Both the position numbers and the translations under genes were made by a program. From the NCBI GenBank assembly GCA_040766585.1, contig JAXGQE010000006.1, forward strand, positions 62,001 to 126,000: 64,000 nt of DNA, in the 5' to 3' direction. This document shows positions 16,496 through 24,010 of the stretch, piece after piece. The notes beneath the pieces are model-generated. The model saw only the letters and a list, made by a program, of their open reading frames with translations, was not told where the DNA came from and ran no database searches. Within the stretch, counting starts at the first letter, position 1. Each line of letters begins with the position of its first letter. This DNA comes from JAXGQE01 sp040766585. GTDB lineage: Bacteria; Bacillota; SLNR01.

Positions 16496-17530
16496 TTAAT
16501 ATCCCCTGTGCGGATCGCAAATATGCTGAAGGGGTTCACCCCGCACATAATGCTCCAGGTTCTTGCAGAATATATCCACCATCCGATCTCCAATATAGGG
16601 GGATGAATGGCTGTCATGGGGAATCAGCGTGCAGTTCTTTGTGGTCCACAAAGGGTGCTCTTTTGCCAGAGGCTCCTGGACAAATGCATCCAGATACGCG
16701 CCGGCTATCTGCTCCCGTTCCAAAGCTCGGATCAGTGCTTCCTCATCCACGGTCTGTCCTCGGCCAATATTAATCAGATAGGCGGATTCCTTCATGTACC
16801 CGAACGATCGCCGATTGATAATCCGGTTGGTAGCTTGAGTAGCCGGCAGAGCTAAAACCACAAAATCCGCCTGAGGAAGGTATCGTTCCAGATCATGGGT
16901 TGGAAACACCTGATCTACATACGGCACATCCTCCACATTTTTCTTTGTACCGATGACACTCATGCCGAAAGAATGGCATAGTCTGGCTACTTCTTTTCCG
17001 ATTTTCCCCAGCCCCAGGATCAGAACCGTAGACTGAAACAGTTCCTTGTTTTTCAGCTGCCGCCATCTTTTTTCATGTTGATCTTCCCACCGTTGGGGCA
17101 AATTTTTTGCATGTTGGAGCATAGCCATCAGAACACTCTCCGCAATGGGGGTTGTGTGGAGTCCGGGGGCATTAGTCAAAATGACTTCTCCCGACAGAAT
17201 CTGAGGAGTAATGTTGTCACTGAATCCTGTGCTGCACAGCTGTACCCACCGAAGTGACGGCGTGAAGAACTGTACGTAGTCTGCCCAATCCAGTTCGCCT
17301 GCATAGTGTTCTCGGTTGCCGCCTTCTGCCAGTACAACCTCGATCCCATCCAAGTGAGCATTCTTTACCTCATCAGCCGGGATCTCGATGAGTGTGATGG
17401 CCTCAGAGATGGACTTGATTTTTTCCACATGGTGGGGCAGGAGCCAGTTGCCATCCTTGGATGGATAGTGATACCCTCTGGGGATGCCGCTGACAGCGAC
17501 AAGCAAATCGCGGGATTTCCAATTGTCCAT
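16496..17530 (-). CDS. D-isomer-specific 2-hydroxyacid dehydrogenase
   Basis: 344 residues. The NAD-binding domain holds STVLILGLGKIGKEVARL. The catalytic triad positions are Arg in INIGRGQTVDEEA, Glu in AFVQEPLAKEHPL and His in LIPHDSHSSPY. Members reduce 2-oxoacids to D-2-hydroxyacids or do the reverse. It lies 20 bp after the threonine deaminase gene, whose product 2-oxobutanoate is a plausible but unproven substrate. SerA-type ACT domains are absent. Confidence 0.87.
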   Translation of the reverse strand: MDNWKSRDLLVAVSGIPRGYHYPSKDGNWLLPHHVEKIKSISEAITLIEIPADEVKNAHLDGIEVVLAEGGNREHYAGELDWADYVQFFTPSLRWVQLCSTGFSDNITPQILSGEVILTNAPGLHTTPIAESVLMAMLQHAKNLPQRWEDQHEKRWRQLKNKELFQSTVLILGLGKIGKEVARLCHSFGMSVIGTKKNVEDVPYVDQVFPTHDLERYLPQADFVVLALPATQATNRIINRRSFGYMKESAYLINIGRGQTVDEEALIRALEREQIAGAYLDAFVQEPLAKEHPLWTTKNCTLIPHDSHSSPYIGDRMVDIFCKNLEHYVRGEPLQHICDPHRGY

Positions 17531-17549
17531 ATCTTGATACTCCTCCTCA

Positions 17550-18776
17550 TCAAAAGAGCTGTTTGACCTGATATCCCTTCCTCTGCAGTGCTTCCAGTAT
17601 CCTTATTCGATGCTCGTGCCCATGGGTCTCCACAGTCGCTTCCAGCGTTACTTTCCTCAGACTGTCAGCCGCTTTCAACTGATCATGAATCACCTGAACA
17701 ATATTGCCATTTTCTTCAGCCAGGATTTGGCACACTTTGACCAATTCTCCGGGTACGTCGGGCAATTCTAAGGAAAAGCCGAATATTCTCCCACGTGACA
17801 CCAACCCGCTCTGGATCATGGTGGACATGGTCATAACATCAATGTTTCCTCCGCTGATTACTGCAACCACATTCTTCCCCTTGCGCTGGATGTGCCGAAG
17901 AGCAGCCAGGGGCAGGACACCGGACGCTTCTGCAATCAGTTTGTGTTTTTCCAGAAGCATGAGAAATGCATCGGTCAATTCTGCATCAGAAACAGTAATC
18001 ATTTCATCCACCAAAGCTTGCACTGCAGTAAAAGTCAGCTCACCCGGTCTGCGTACGGCCACACCGTCGGCAATGGTCTCCACCGATTTCAGCGTCGTGG
18101 GGCTGCCTTCCCGAAGCGATTCCTTCATAGACGCTGCTCCAGACGGTTCCACTCCGATAATTTCTACCTGAGGACGCTTTGCCTTCACGGCTGTAGCAAT
18201 CCCGCTGATCAGTCCACCCCCGCCCACAGGTACCAAAATGCAGTCTACATCCGGCAGATCCTCCAAAATTTCCAGTCCAATGGTCCCCTGGCCGGCAATA
18301 ACGGCCGGGTTGTTGAAGGGGTGAATGAATGTAAGGCCTTCCTTTTCCTGAATTCTTTTGGCTTCTTCGTATGCATCGTCATAGTTTTGCCCCGCCAAGA
18401 TCACCTCTGCACCAAATTGGCGGGTGGCCTCGACTTTGATTAACGGGGTTACCGTAGGCATGACAATGCTTGCCTTCACTTCCAGTGCTTTAGACGCTGA
18501 CGCTACCCCTTGAGCATGATTGCCTGCCGAGGCCGCGATTAATCCTTTCTTTTTCTCTTCCGGTGAAAGCTGAGCTATGCAGTTGTAAGCGCCCCGGATC
18601 TTAAATGAACCGGTAACCTGAAGGTTCTCGGGTTTGATAAAAATTTTGGATCCGGACTCAATAGAAAAGAACGGGCTGTAAAAAACAGGCGTCTCTCGAA
18701 TGATTGAAGTCAGCCTTTCTTTCGCCGCCAAAATATCCTTTTCTGAAACCCCGCTTTCCCTTCTCAACAATTTCAT
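17550..18776 (-). CDS. ilvA: Threonine ammonia-lyase with C-terminal ACT domain
   Basis: 408 residues. PLP-binding Lys59 lies in GSFKIRGAYN, with the phosphate loop PVGGGGLISGIA. The C-terminal segment from about 330 (GFSLELPDVPGELVKVCQIL) is a single ACT-like domain. The enzyme deaminates threonine, and serine more weakly, to 2-oxobutanoate and ammonia. The length matches the 400-residue clostridial/TdcB-plus-ACT type rather than the longer E. coli IlvA. It feeds isoleucine synthesis with the ilv genes at 57-64 kb or energy metabolism through 2-oxoacid oxidoreductase. First gene of an operon with the 2-hydroxyacid dehydrogenase. Confidence 0.9.
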   Translation of the reverse strand: MKLLRRESGVSEKDILAAKERLTSIIRETPVFYSPFFSIESGSKIFIKPENLQVTGSFKIRGAYNCIAQLSPEEKKKGLIAASAGNHAQGVASASKALEVKASIVMPTVTPLIKVEATRQFGAEVILAGQNYDDAYEEAKRIQEKEGLTFIHPFNNPAVIAGQGTIGLEILEDLPDVDCILVPVGGGGLISGIATAVKAKRPQVEIIGVEPSGAASMKESLREGSPTTLKSVETIADGVAVRRPGELTFTAVQALVDEMITVSDAELTDAFLMLLEKHKLIAEASGVLPLAALRHIQRKGKNVVAVISGGNIDVMTMSTMIQSGLVSRGRIFGFSLELPDVPGELVKVCQILAEENGNIVQVIHDQLKAADSLRKVTLEATVETHGHEHRIRILEALQRKGYQVKQLF

Positions 18777-18867
18777 TCACCTTCCTTTCGTTTGGCAGGA
18801 AAATCTGCTTTTACGGCTAAAAAATAAGGAAACGGTCCGTCGACCTTATCGACAGAAAGGAGCAACT

Positions 18868-19247
18868 ATGTCATTTATTGAGTATGAGACCTGGACTGTC
18901 AAAGAAGGGGTTCAGTCTGAGCATGATCAGATGATACGAGACTGGTTTCAGTTTGTACAGGACCATCATTCCGATCTTTTCCCGGAGTGGAAATCCGCCG
19001 ATATTTCCGCTTTGTAGACCGAGAGGGTCATCCGACAGGGAAATATCTGATGCTATTTGAATATTTTACCCGGGAAGGTTTCAGTGACTACAAAGAGCGG
19101 CGAAAAAATTGGGACGGTCCCTATGAAGAATACCGCAAATATGATCCCTACCAATATTTCAATGTAGACGAAGTCACAACCGAATACTGGGAACCGCTGG
19201 AAGTCAGCTCGTGGTTTGACTTCGAACCTCATGGAGGTGGACAGTAA
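18868..19247 (+). pseudogene. Small protein of unknown function, frameshifted
   Basis: ATG 18868 follows AAAGGAGCAACT. Reading gives MSFIEYETWTVKEGVQSEHD up to FPEWKSA near 19001. The remaining part, RYFRFVDREGHPTGKYLMLF and on to FDFEPHGGGQ, lies in another frame and ends at 19247. Inserting one C in the GCC near 19000 restores a single product of about 126 residues. The composition (aromatic and acidic, with strands) resembles ferredoxin-like dimeric alpha/beta-barrel proteins, but no family was recognised. The stop overlaps the start of the VOC gene (TAATG), so the pair was translated together. Confidence 0.7.
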
Positions 19248-19636
19248 TGGAAAAGATGCCATTCAGCTCGCAGGTTACTTTCCTGTATTTTAACGATCTG
19301 GCGGCTGCATCCGAGTTTTTCGCCCACATTATCGGGCTGCCGTTGGCTATGGATGCAGGCTGGGCCAAGATTTACCGGGCATCCGAGGCTGCTTTTGTTG
19401 GAGCCGTCCAGAAGGATAAAGGGTCTTTGGAAAATCCCATGGCCAACGGGGTCATGGTCAGTTTTACGACCCAGGATGTTTTGGCCGCCCACGAGAAAAT
19501 GAGAAAAATGACCCCCGTCAGCGAGATCAAAGATTTTCCCGATATCGGTCTGCGCTCGTTCTTTCTGGAAGGACCAGAAGGATATACATTTGAAGTTCAG
19601 CAGTTTTTGAATGAAAAACAGCAGTCTGTATTCTAA
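19247..19636 (+). CDS. VOC family protein (glyoxalase/bleomycin-resistance fold)
   Basis: 129 residues. The paired beta-alpha-beta modules are visible: VTFLYFNDLAAASEFFAHII at the start and FFLEGPEGYTFEVQQF at the end. Metal ligands typical of VOC enzymes (His/Glu) are only partly evident, with Glu in TFEVQ. The substrate is unknown. Its ATG overlaps the stop of the frameshifted gene upstream, pointing to translational coupling. Confidence 0.82.
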   Translation: MEKMPFSSQVTFLYFNDLAAASEFFAHIIGLPLAMDAGWAKIYRASEAAFVGAVQKDKGSLENPMANGVMVSFTTQDVLAAHEKMRKMTPVSEIKDFPDIGLRSFFLEGPEGYTFEVQQFLNEKQQSVF

Positions 19637-19702
19637 ATATTTGCTGTACCATCTGTATTCGTTTTCAATGCTCCTTTTCCTTTCAATCAGATACTCCAAT
19701 AG

Positions 19703-19752
19703 AAAAGGCAAATGCATCGGTGATAACCTTTTTACCGATCCATTTGCCTTTT
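19703..19752. terminator. Bidirectional terminator
   Basis: A long stem AAAAGGCAAATG with ATCGGT pairs with ACCGAT and CATTTGCCTTTT, with one opposed C/C. It lies between the convergent VOC and sortase genes. Confidence 0.88.
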
Positions 19753-19756
19753 AAGT

Positions 19757-20371
19757 TTATCCATCCTCTGGTTCCTGATCCTCCGGCCATCGAGGTTCAA
19801 CTCGGTCCAAAACAGCTCGTGCGATCAGTCGGTGACTCGACCCTCTAAGAGGGTGACACGTGGTAAGTGTGAGTGCCGGGATCTCCGTAGGGGCAATTAC
19901 AGACCAGTCATTCGGTTCTGTGATCTTCACCCACTGGACTTGGTAAATATATCGTTTATCCATAAAGGTCAGGTAGACCTCATCGCCTTCTACCAATTTG
20001 TCCAAGTCCCTGAAGTACCCGCCGTATGTGATCCGATGGGCTGCGATCGCGGTATTTCCTTGGCCGGGAAGTGCTGACTGGGGATACCATCCGGGAGCTT
20101 TCTTCAAGTCACTGTCGGATGTCCCATTAATGACTGTTACCTCCACATCCAAAGTAGGCATTTCCAGATAAGCGGTCGTAAATTCAATGGGGACTTCCGG
20201 ATCCAGATCATCCGGAACCACAATCGCAGGGTCTTCCTGAAGGAAATATTGATAGACATAGCTGTATAGATTGGACCAGACAGGGGTCAGTGCAATCAGG
20301 ATCCCGATGACAATAAGGATATTGCCCAGTCTTTGATTTCGTCTATTCCTATGATCTTGCATCCGCGACAT
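19757..20371 (-). CDS. Sortase (class D/E-like)
   Basis: 204 residues from ATG 20371, preceded by GAGGTGAG. An N-terminal hydrophobic anchor (LGNILIVIGILIALTPVWS) follows a basic start. The catalytic residues are His in AIAAHRITYGGYF, Cys in ALTLTTCHPLRG and Arg in SSHRLIARAVL. Sortases cleave an LPXTG-type signal and link the protein to peptidoglycan or pilin. The adhesin encoded just upstream ends with LPDTGG and is the obvious substrate. Class is judged by size and the TLTTC context only. Confidence 0.9.
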   Translation of the reverse strand: MSRMQDHRNRRNQRLGNILIVIGILIALTPVWSNLYSYVYQYFLQEDPAIVVPDDLDPEVPIEFTTAYLEMPTLDVEVTVINGTSDSDLKKAPGWYPQSALPGQGNTAIAAHRITYGGYFRDLDKLVEGDEVYLTFMDKRYIYQVQWVKITEPNDWSVIAPTEIPALTLTTCHPLRGSSHRLIARAVLDRVEPRWPEDQEPEDG

Positions 20372-20510
20372 TAGACTCACCTCGGATCCACGAATAGTAT
20401 GCCATGCATTATGTATATTATAACCGAATTTGAGAAAAAGAACAGAAGGAATCGCTTCCTTCTGTTCTTTGCTATGTCTTCTCAGACAGTACATGCTTTA
20501 CTTGAATCGA

Positions 20511-23129
20511 CTACCTTCTTTTGCGGCGAATCACCGTACCAACACCAGCCAGCATCATACCAGCCAATGCCATGGTCATGGGATCTCCACCGGTATCCGG
20601 AAGGTCATTGTAGGAGTTGGTTACCGTGATTTCGGATTCAAGGTCATCCACCACTTCCACGCTGCCTTCACCCGATACGGACCAGCCTTCACCCAGTTCA
20701 CTCTTATCTTCAGTTACGGTGTAAGTTCCAGCTTCCAGTTCAAACCAGGTGTAGGATTCTCCACCAGCAATCACTTTGGTATCGCTGAAACCGTTGGGAC
20801 CTGTAACTGTGAAACGGAATTCAGGCAGTTCATCCAGTTCATCGGTATCACCAGTGACCACTTTGTGCACGGTCAGTGAACCCAAGGCTTCTTCGTCGAT
20901 TTCATCGTAAGTGTTCTTAACGACTACTTCCGATTCCAGATCTTCATATACTTCCACTTCGCCTTCTTCACTTCCGATAAACTCACCGAATTCAACAACA
21001 ATCTCTACGGACCATTCATCGCTGAATCCTGAGGTATCTTCGGTAACGGTGTAGATTCCCGGTACCAGGTCCAGCCAGGTGTAGGAAGAACCACCGGCAA
21101 TAATCTGGGTGTCAGAGAATCCTTCAGGACCGGTAACGGTGATTTCGAAATCCGGAAGTTCGGACAAACCGGAGACATCGCCCAATACTTCTTTGTACAC
21201 GGTCAGGGAACCAAATGCTTCTTCTTCAATTTCATCGTAAGTGTTTTTGACGACGACTTCTGATAAACCGTCAGCAATAACGGCTACTTCACCTTCTTCG
21301 CCTTCGTCAACGCCGCCAACCACTACATCGATTTCCACGATCCACCCATCCAAATCAGTGATATCTTCACTGACGAAATAGGTGCCAGGAACAAGATTTT
21401 CCCAAGTATAAGATTCACCATCTGCCAGAGTTTTGGTTTCGTAGAACTCTCCTGGGCCAGTCACAATGATCTCGAAGAGAGGCAATGTCATTCCGTCCGG
21501 AGCATCAATAACTTGCTTGGTTACCTTCAGAGATCCTACCGGATCTTCTTCAGTGTATGTATTCTCCACACGGACAACCGATTCTGTATCTGCGATTACT
21601 TCGACTTCATTTTCTTCTCCGTCTGCCACAGCACCAGATTCCACATCGATCTCCACTGACCATTCAGTGCTGAATCCAGTCGTATCTTCGGTAACAGTAT
21701 AGATACCGGGTGCTAAGTCAGTCCATGTGTAGTGCGCCCCATCCTCAATAGTCTTAGTATCGGAGAAATCCCCAGGACCGGTCACAGTGATATTAAAATC
21801 TGGGAGTTCATCTAAACCACTGACATCTCCGAGCACATCTTTGTGAACTGTTAGTGATCCTACCGGGTCCTCTTCAGTAAAAGTATTCTTAACTCTAACA
21901 ATTGATTCGCTATCCAAAGACACCTCTACTTCGTTCTCATCACCATCTGCTACTACCCCAGATTCTACTTCAATCTCCACAGCCCATTCTTCGCTGAATC
22001 CTGAGGTATCTTCGGAAACAGTATAAATCCCTGGGTACAAATCATTCCAAGTATAGTGCTCGCCATCCGCAATGGTCTGCGTCTCAGAGAAATCCCCAGG
22101 ACCAGCCACTGTGATATTGAAGTCTGGAAGCTCATCCAAAGCACTGGTATCTCCAAACAATTCTTTATACACTGTCAGTGATCCTAATGCCGGAAATTCG
22201 CATTTTAACTCACCTTTGATGTATTTGTCTTCTTCTCCGATAGATACTAATGTTTGGTTAGATCCTCTTCCCTCAACGGGAGTAAACACATAAGCATCGC
22301 TGAACCCGTGAAATCCTGAAACAGTGATCGTATACTCCGTTTCAGCATTCACATCATCAGGATCAACACTTAACTCAACCTGTTTATCATCTCCGACTTC
22401 GGTTATTTGCTCGATAGCTGGAAAATCATACTCAAGAGTCAATGAAATAGGAGTATTATCAAAATTCTTGATTCCACCTGTATTATAACTGAATGACACG
22501 ATGTACTTCTGTAAGATCGAATCCCAAGAAAGATTGATCGAAGACATATGGATTGTAGCATGTGCAGGAGCAGAAACGGAATCTAAGCCAATTAAGTATT
22601 TATATCCTTCGTAAACTCGCCAGCTTGCTGTTCCCACCGAAGCGCCTTCATAAAACGAATAGTCTGGTTCAGCCGAATTAGCAAATCTCCAAATTGCCAA
22701 CTGGGTAGCAGCAATCACTTCCTGCACAGAAATGCTACCTATACCACTATCGTTTCGAAAATCAGCAAGCGATACACTTGGATAGGAATTGTAAACGATC
22801 GCTCTAATCTTAGCAGCATCATCATCAGAAAAATAGTCAACAGCCTCGAGAAAATCAACGCGATAGTTTCTGTTTGCTCGAATGACTGTATCCAGATCTA
22901 AACAATACGCCTTAACAGCATCCCCTATGAGACTACCATCACGATACTCTCTTACCTTAAATAGCATCGTTGCTACTTCATCATCACTACCTAGTCTTAC
23001 ATCTCTACCCTGTTGATTGTCATTAGGATCCCATCTATACACCGCAGGACTATCCGCAATTGTACTCAAGGGACTCAGCAACAATAGAATGATACATAAA
23101 AAAGCAATACATGGACTCTTTCTTAGCAT
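20511..23129 (-). CDS. Surface adhesin: thioester domain, five Cna-B-like repeats, LPXTG anchor
   Basis: 872 residues. A signal peptide spans 1-25. A thioester domain of Gram-positive adhesins covers about 30-180: Cys76 in KAYCLDLD and Gln143 in ATQLAIW are the expected thioester-forming pair. A spacer to about 315 precedes five Ig-like repeats (starts at 316, 424, 532, 640, 750). Each opens GSLTVxK, has an inner TVTED or VSED Glu and closes xKNT/ENT/TNS, the Lys-Glu-Asn pattern of intramolecular isopeptide bonds. LPDTGG (843-848), a hydrophobic stretch and RRKRR form the sorting signal. The product should covalently attach to host or matrix amines. A sortase gene follows 139 bp downstream. 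Confidence 0.9.
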   Translation of the reverse strand: MLRKSPCIAFLCIILLLLSPLSTIADSPAVYRWDPNDNQQGRDVRLGSDDEVATMLFKVREYRDGSLIGDAVKAYCLDLDTVIRANRNYRVDFLEAVDYFSDDDAAKIRAIVYNSYPSVSLADFRNDSGIGSISVQEVIAATQLAIWRFANSAEPDYSFYEGASVGTASWRVYEGYKYLIGLDSVSAPAHATIHMSSINLSWDSILQKYIVSFSYNTGGIKNFDNTPISLTLEYDFPAIEQITEVGDDKQVELSVDPDDVNAETEYTITVSGFHGFSDAYVFTPVEGRGSNQTLVSIGEEDKYIKGELKCEFPALGSLTVYKELFGDTSALDELPDFNITVAGPGDFSETQTIADGEHYTWNDLYPGIYTVSEDTSGFSEEWAVEIEVESGVVADGDENEVEVSLDSESIVRVKNTFTEEDPVGSLTVHKDVLGDVSGLDELPDFNITVTGPGDFSDTKTIEDGAHYTWTDLAPGIYTVTEDTTGFSTEWSVEIDVESGAVADGEENEVEVIADTESVVRVENTYTEEDPVGSLKVTKQVIDAPDGMTLPLFEIIVTGPGEFYETKTLADGESYTWENLVPGTYFVSEDITDLDGWIVEIDVVVGGVDEGEEGEVAVIADGLSEVVVKNTYDEIEEEAFGSLTVYKEVLGDVSGLSELPDFEITVTGPEGFSDTQIIAGGSSYTWLDLVPGIYTVTEDTSGFSDEWSVEIVVEFGEFIGSEEGEVEVYEDLESEVVVKNTYDEIDEEALGSLTVHKVVTGDTDELDELPEFRFTVTGPNGFSDTKVIAGGESYTWFELEAGTYTVTEDKSELGEGWSVSGEGSVEVVDDLESEITVTNSYNDLPDTGGDPMTMALAGMMLAGVGTVIRRKRR
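20604..22184 (-). repeat. Five tandem coding repeats of about 108 codons in the adhesin
   Basis: Repeat units start at residues 316, 424, 532, 640 and 750. Four are 108-110 residues and the last about 93. Units 1, 2 and 4 are closest, sharing ELPDFxITV, GPGDFSxTxTI and PGIYTV. Unit 3 is the most divergent. The array may change length by recombination. Confidence 0.85.
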
Positions 23130-23363
23130 AATAGTTCGCCTCCCTTATTATTCGCGTCCTGAACTATACCCGCACTGTCGAAATCTGAAAAAATTTATTG
23201 TTCCATACCTCGAGAGCTCTTAACCTCCTCTCTCCCCTGTGGAGTAACTAAAGTCATCCACAAAAATATCAATGAACAAACCGTTCTCAAACTTGATCCT
23301 TACCAAGAATTGACTTGCATCTCAAATTGCTCAGTTTACAAGAGTTGTTACATCCATGGGTAA

Positions 23364-23750
23364 TAAAAAACCAGTCACTGTAGAATTTATGACCGGTTGC
23401 ACTACTGGCTCCTTCCTGCCCAAGTGCCCACATTAAAGACAGGAGATCATCACTTTCATTTTTTTATGAAGTTCGAACAAATAATCCACGCATGCCAATC
23501 GTCCCAATAAAGGTCATTAATGCAAAAAACCGGCCACAGACCATCGCTGATCCTGATGACCGGTTGCACCACTCGCTCTTTTTTACCCAAGTGCCCAGAT
23601 GCAGGTAAAATGTCATCGCTTTCATCAGATAGACTATTTGTTTGTTGGCATAAAGAAAACCGGTATCAAGGATACTCCTGATGACCGGTTGCACTACTGG
23701 CTCCATTTATCCCAAGTGCCCAGATACAAGATAAATGTCACTGCCTTCAT
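23364..23750 (-). repeat. Three copies of a terminator-ended leader repeat
   Basis: On the minus strand three units (about 23652-23750, 23524-23625, 23364-23460) share a core TGGGCACTTGGG, then GAGC(C/G)AGT(A/G)GTGCAACCGGTCAT. Each ends in a hairpin plus T run: AACCGGT/ACCGGTT, AACCGG/CCGGTT, AACCGGTCA/TGACTGGTT. The hairpin arms differ between copies but stay paired. All lie between the likely promoter at 23903 and the adhesin start at 23129. No known riboswitch consensus was recognised. Confidence 0.65.
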
Positions 23751-23902
23751 CGTTATTCAATTCATTGGGATACCTTCTAGTGTTAGAGTAGATCATTCAC
23801 TCATGATAGTCAATTATATTTTACGTTTCCATTTCATACACATACTATTCAACAAATCGTTGATTTTTACAGGACTTATATCTCAAAGGTTTGTAGTATC
23901 TC

Positions 23903-23961
23903 ATTATATCATCCATTGGGGTGAAAATCCACACTTTTCTGTCAATTTATGCAAATTGACA
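23903..23961 (-). promoter_or_regulatory. Extended -10 promoter with upstream palindrome, adhesin leader
   Basis: Minus-strand TGATATAAT (23903-23911) is an extended -10. About 30 bp upstream of it is a 22-bp inverted repeat, TGTCAATTT-N4-AAATTGACA (23940-23961), centred near -54, a position typical for an activator. No good -35 box is seen, which would fit activator dependence. Confidence 0.5.
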
Positions 23962-24010
23962 AATTTTAGGTTGCCGAGCGCCCTGTCTGCTTCTTCCCTG
24001 TCGAAGGAAA

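Noticed and set aside
18868..19247. Programmed frameshift in the 18.9-kb gene
   Set aside because: No slippery heptamer or downstream stimulatory structure is evident; a simple one-base loss explains it.
20604..22184. Repeats as a CRISPR array or intergenic repeats
   Set aside because: The periodicity is in frame, about 324 bp, and encodes Cna-B-like domains of one open reading frame.
23464..23706. 80-codon minus-strand ORF covering the second leader repeat
   Set aside because: The other two repeat copies have a TAG or frame shift at the matching place, and the conserved part forms a terminator hairpin. A structured RNA explains the conservation better than a protein.
23364..23750. Tandem c-di-GMP riboswitches before the adhesin
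   Set aside because: Gene context would fit, but the type I and type II consensus blocks are not present in any copy.
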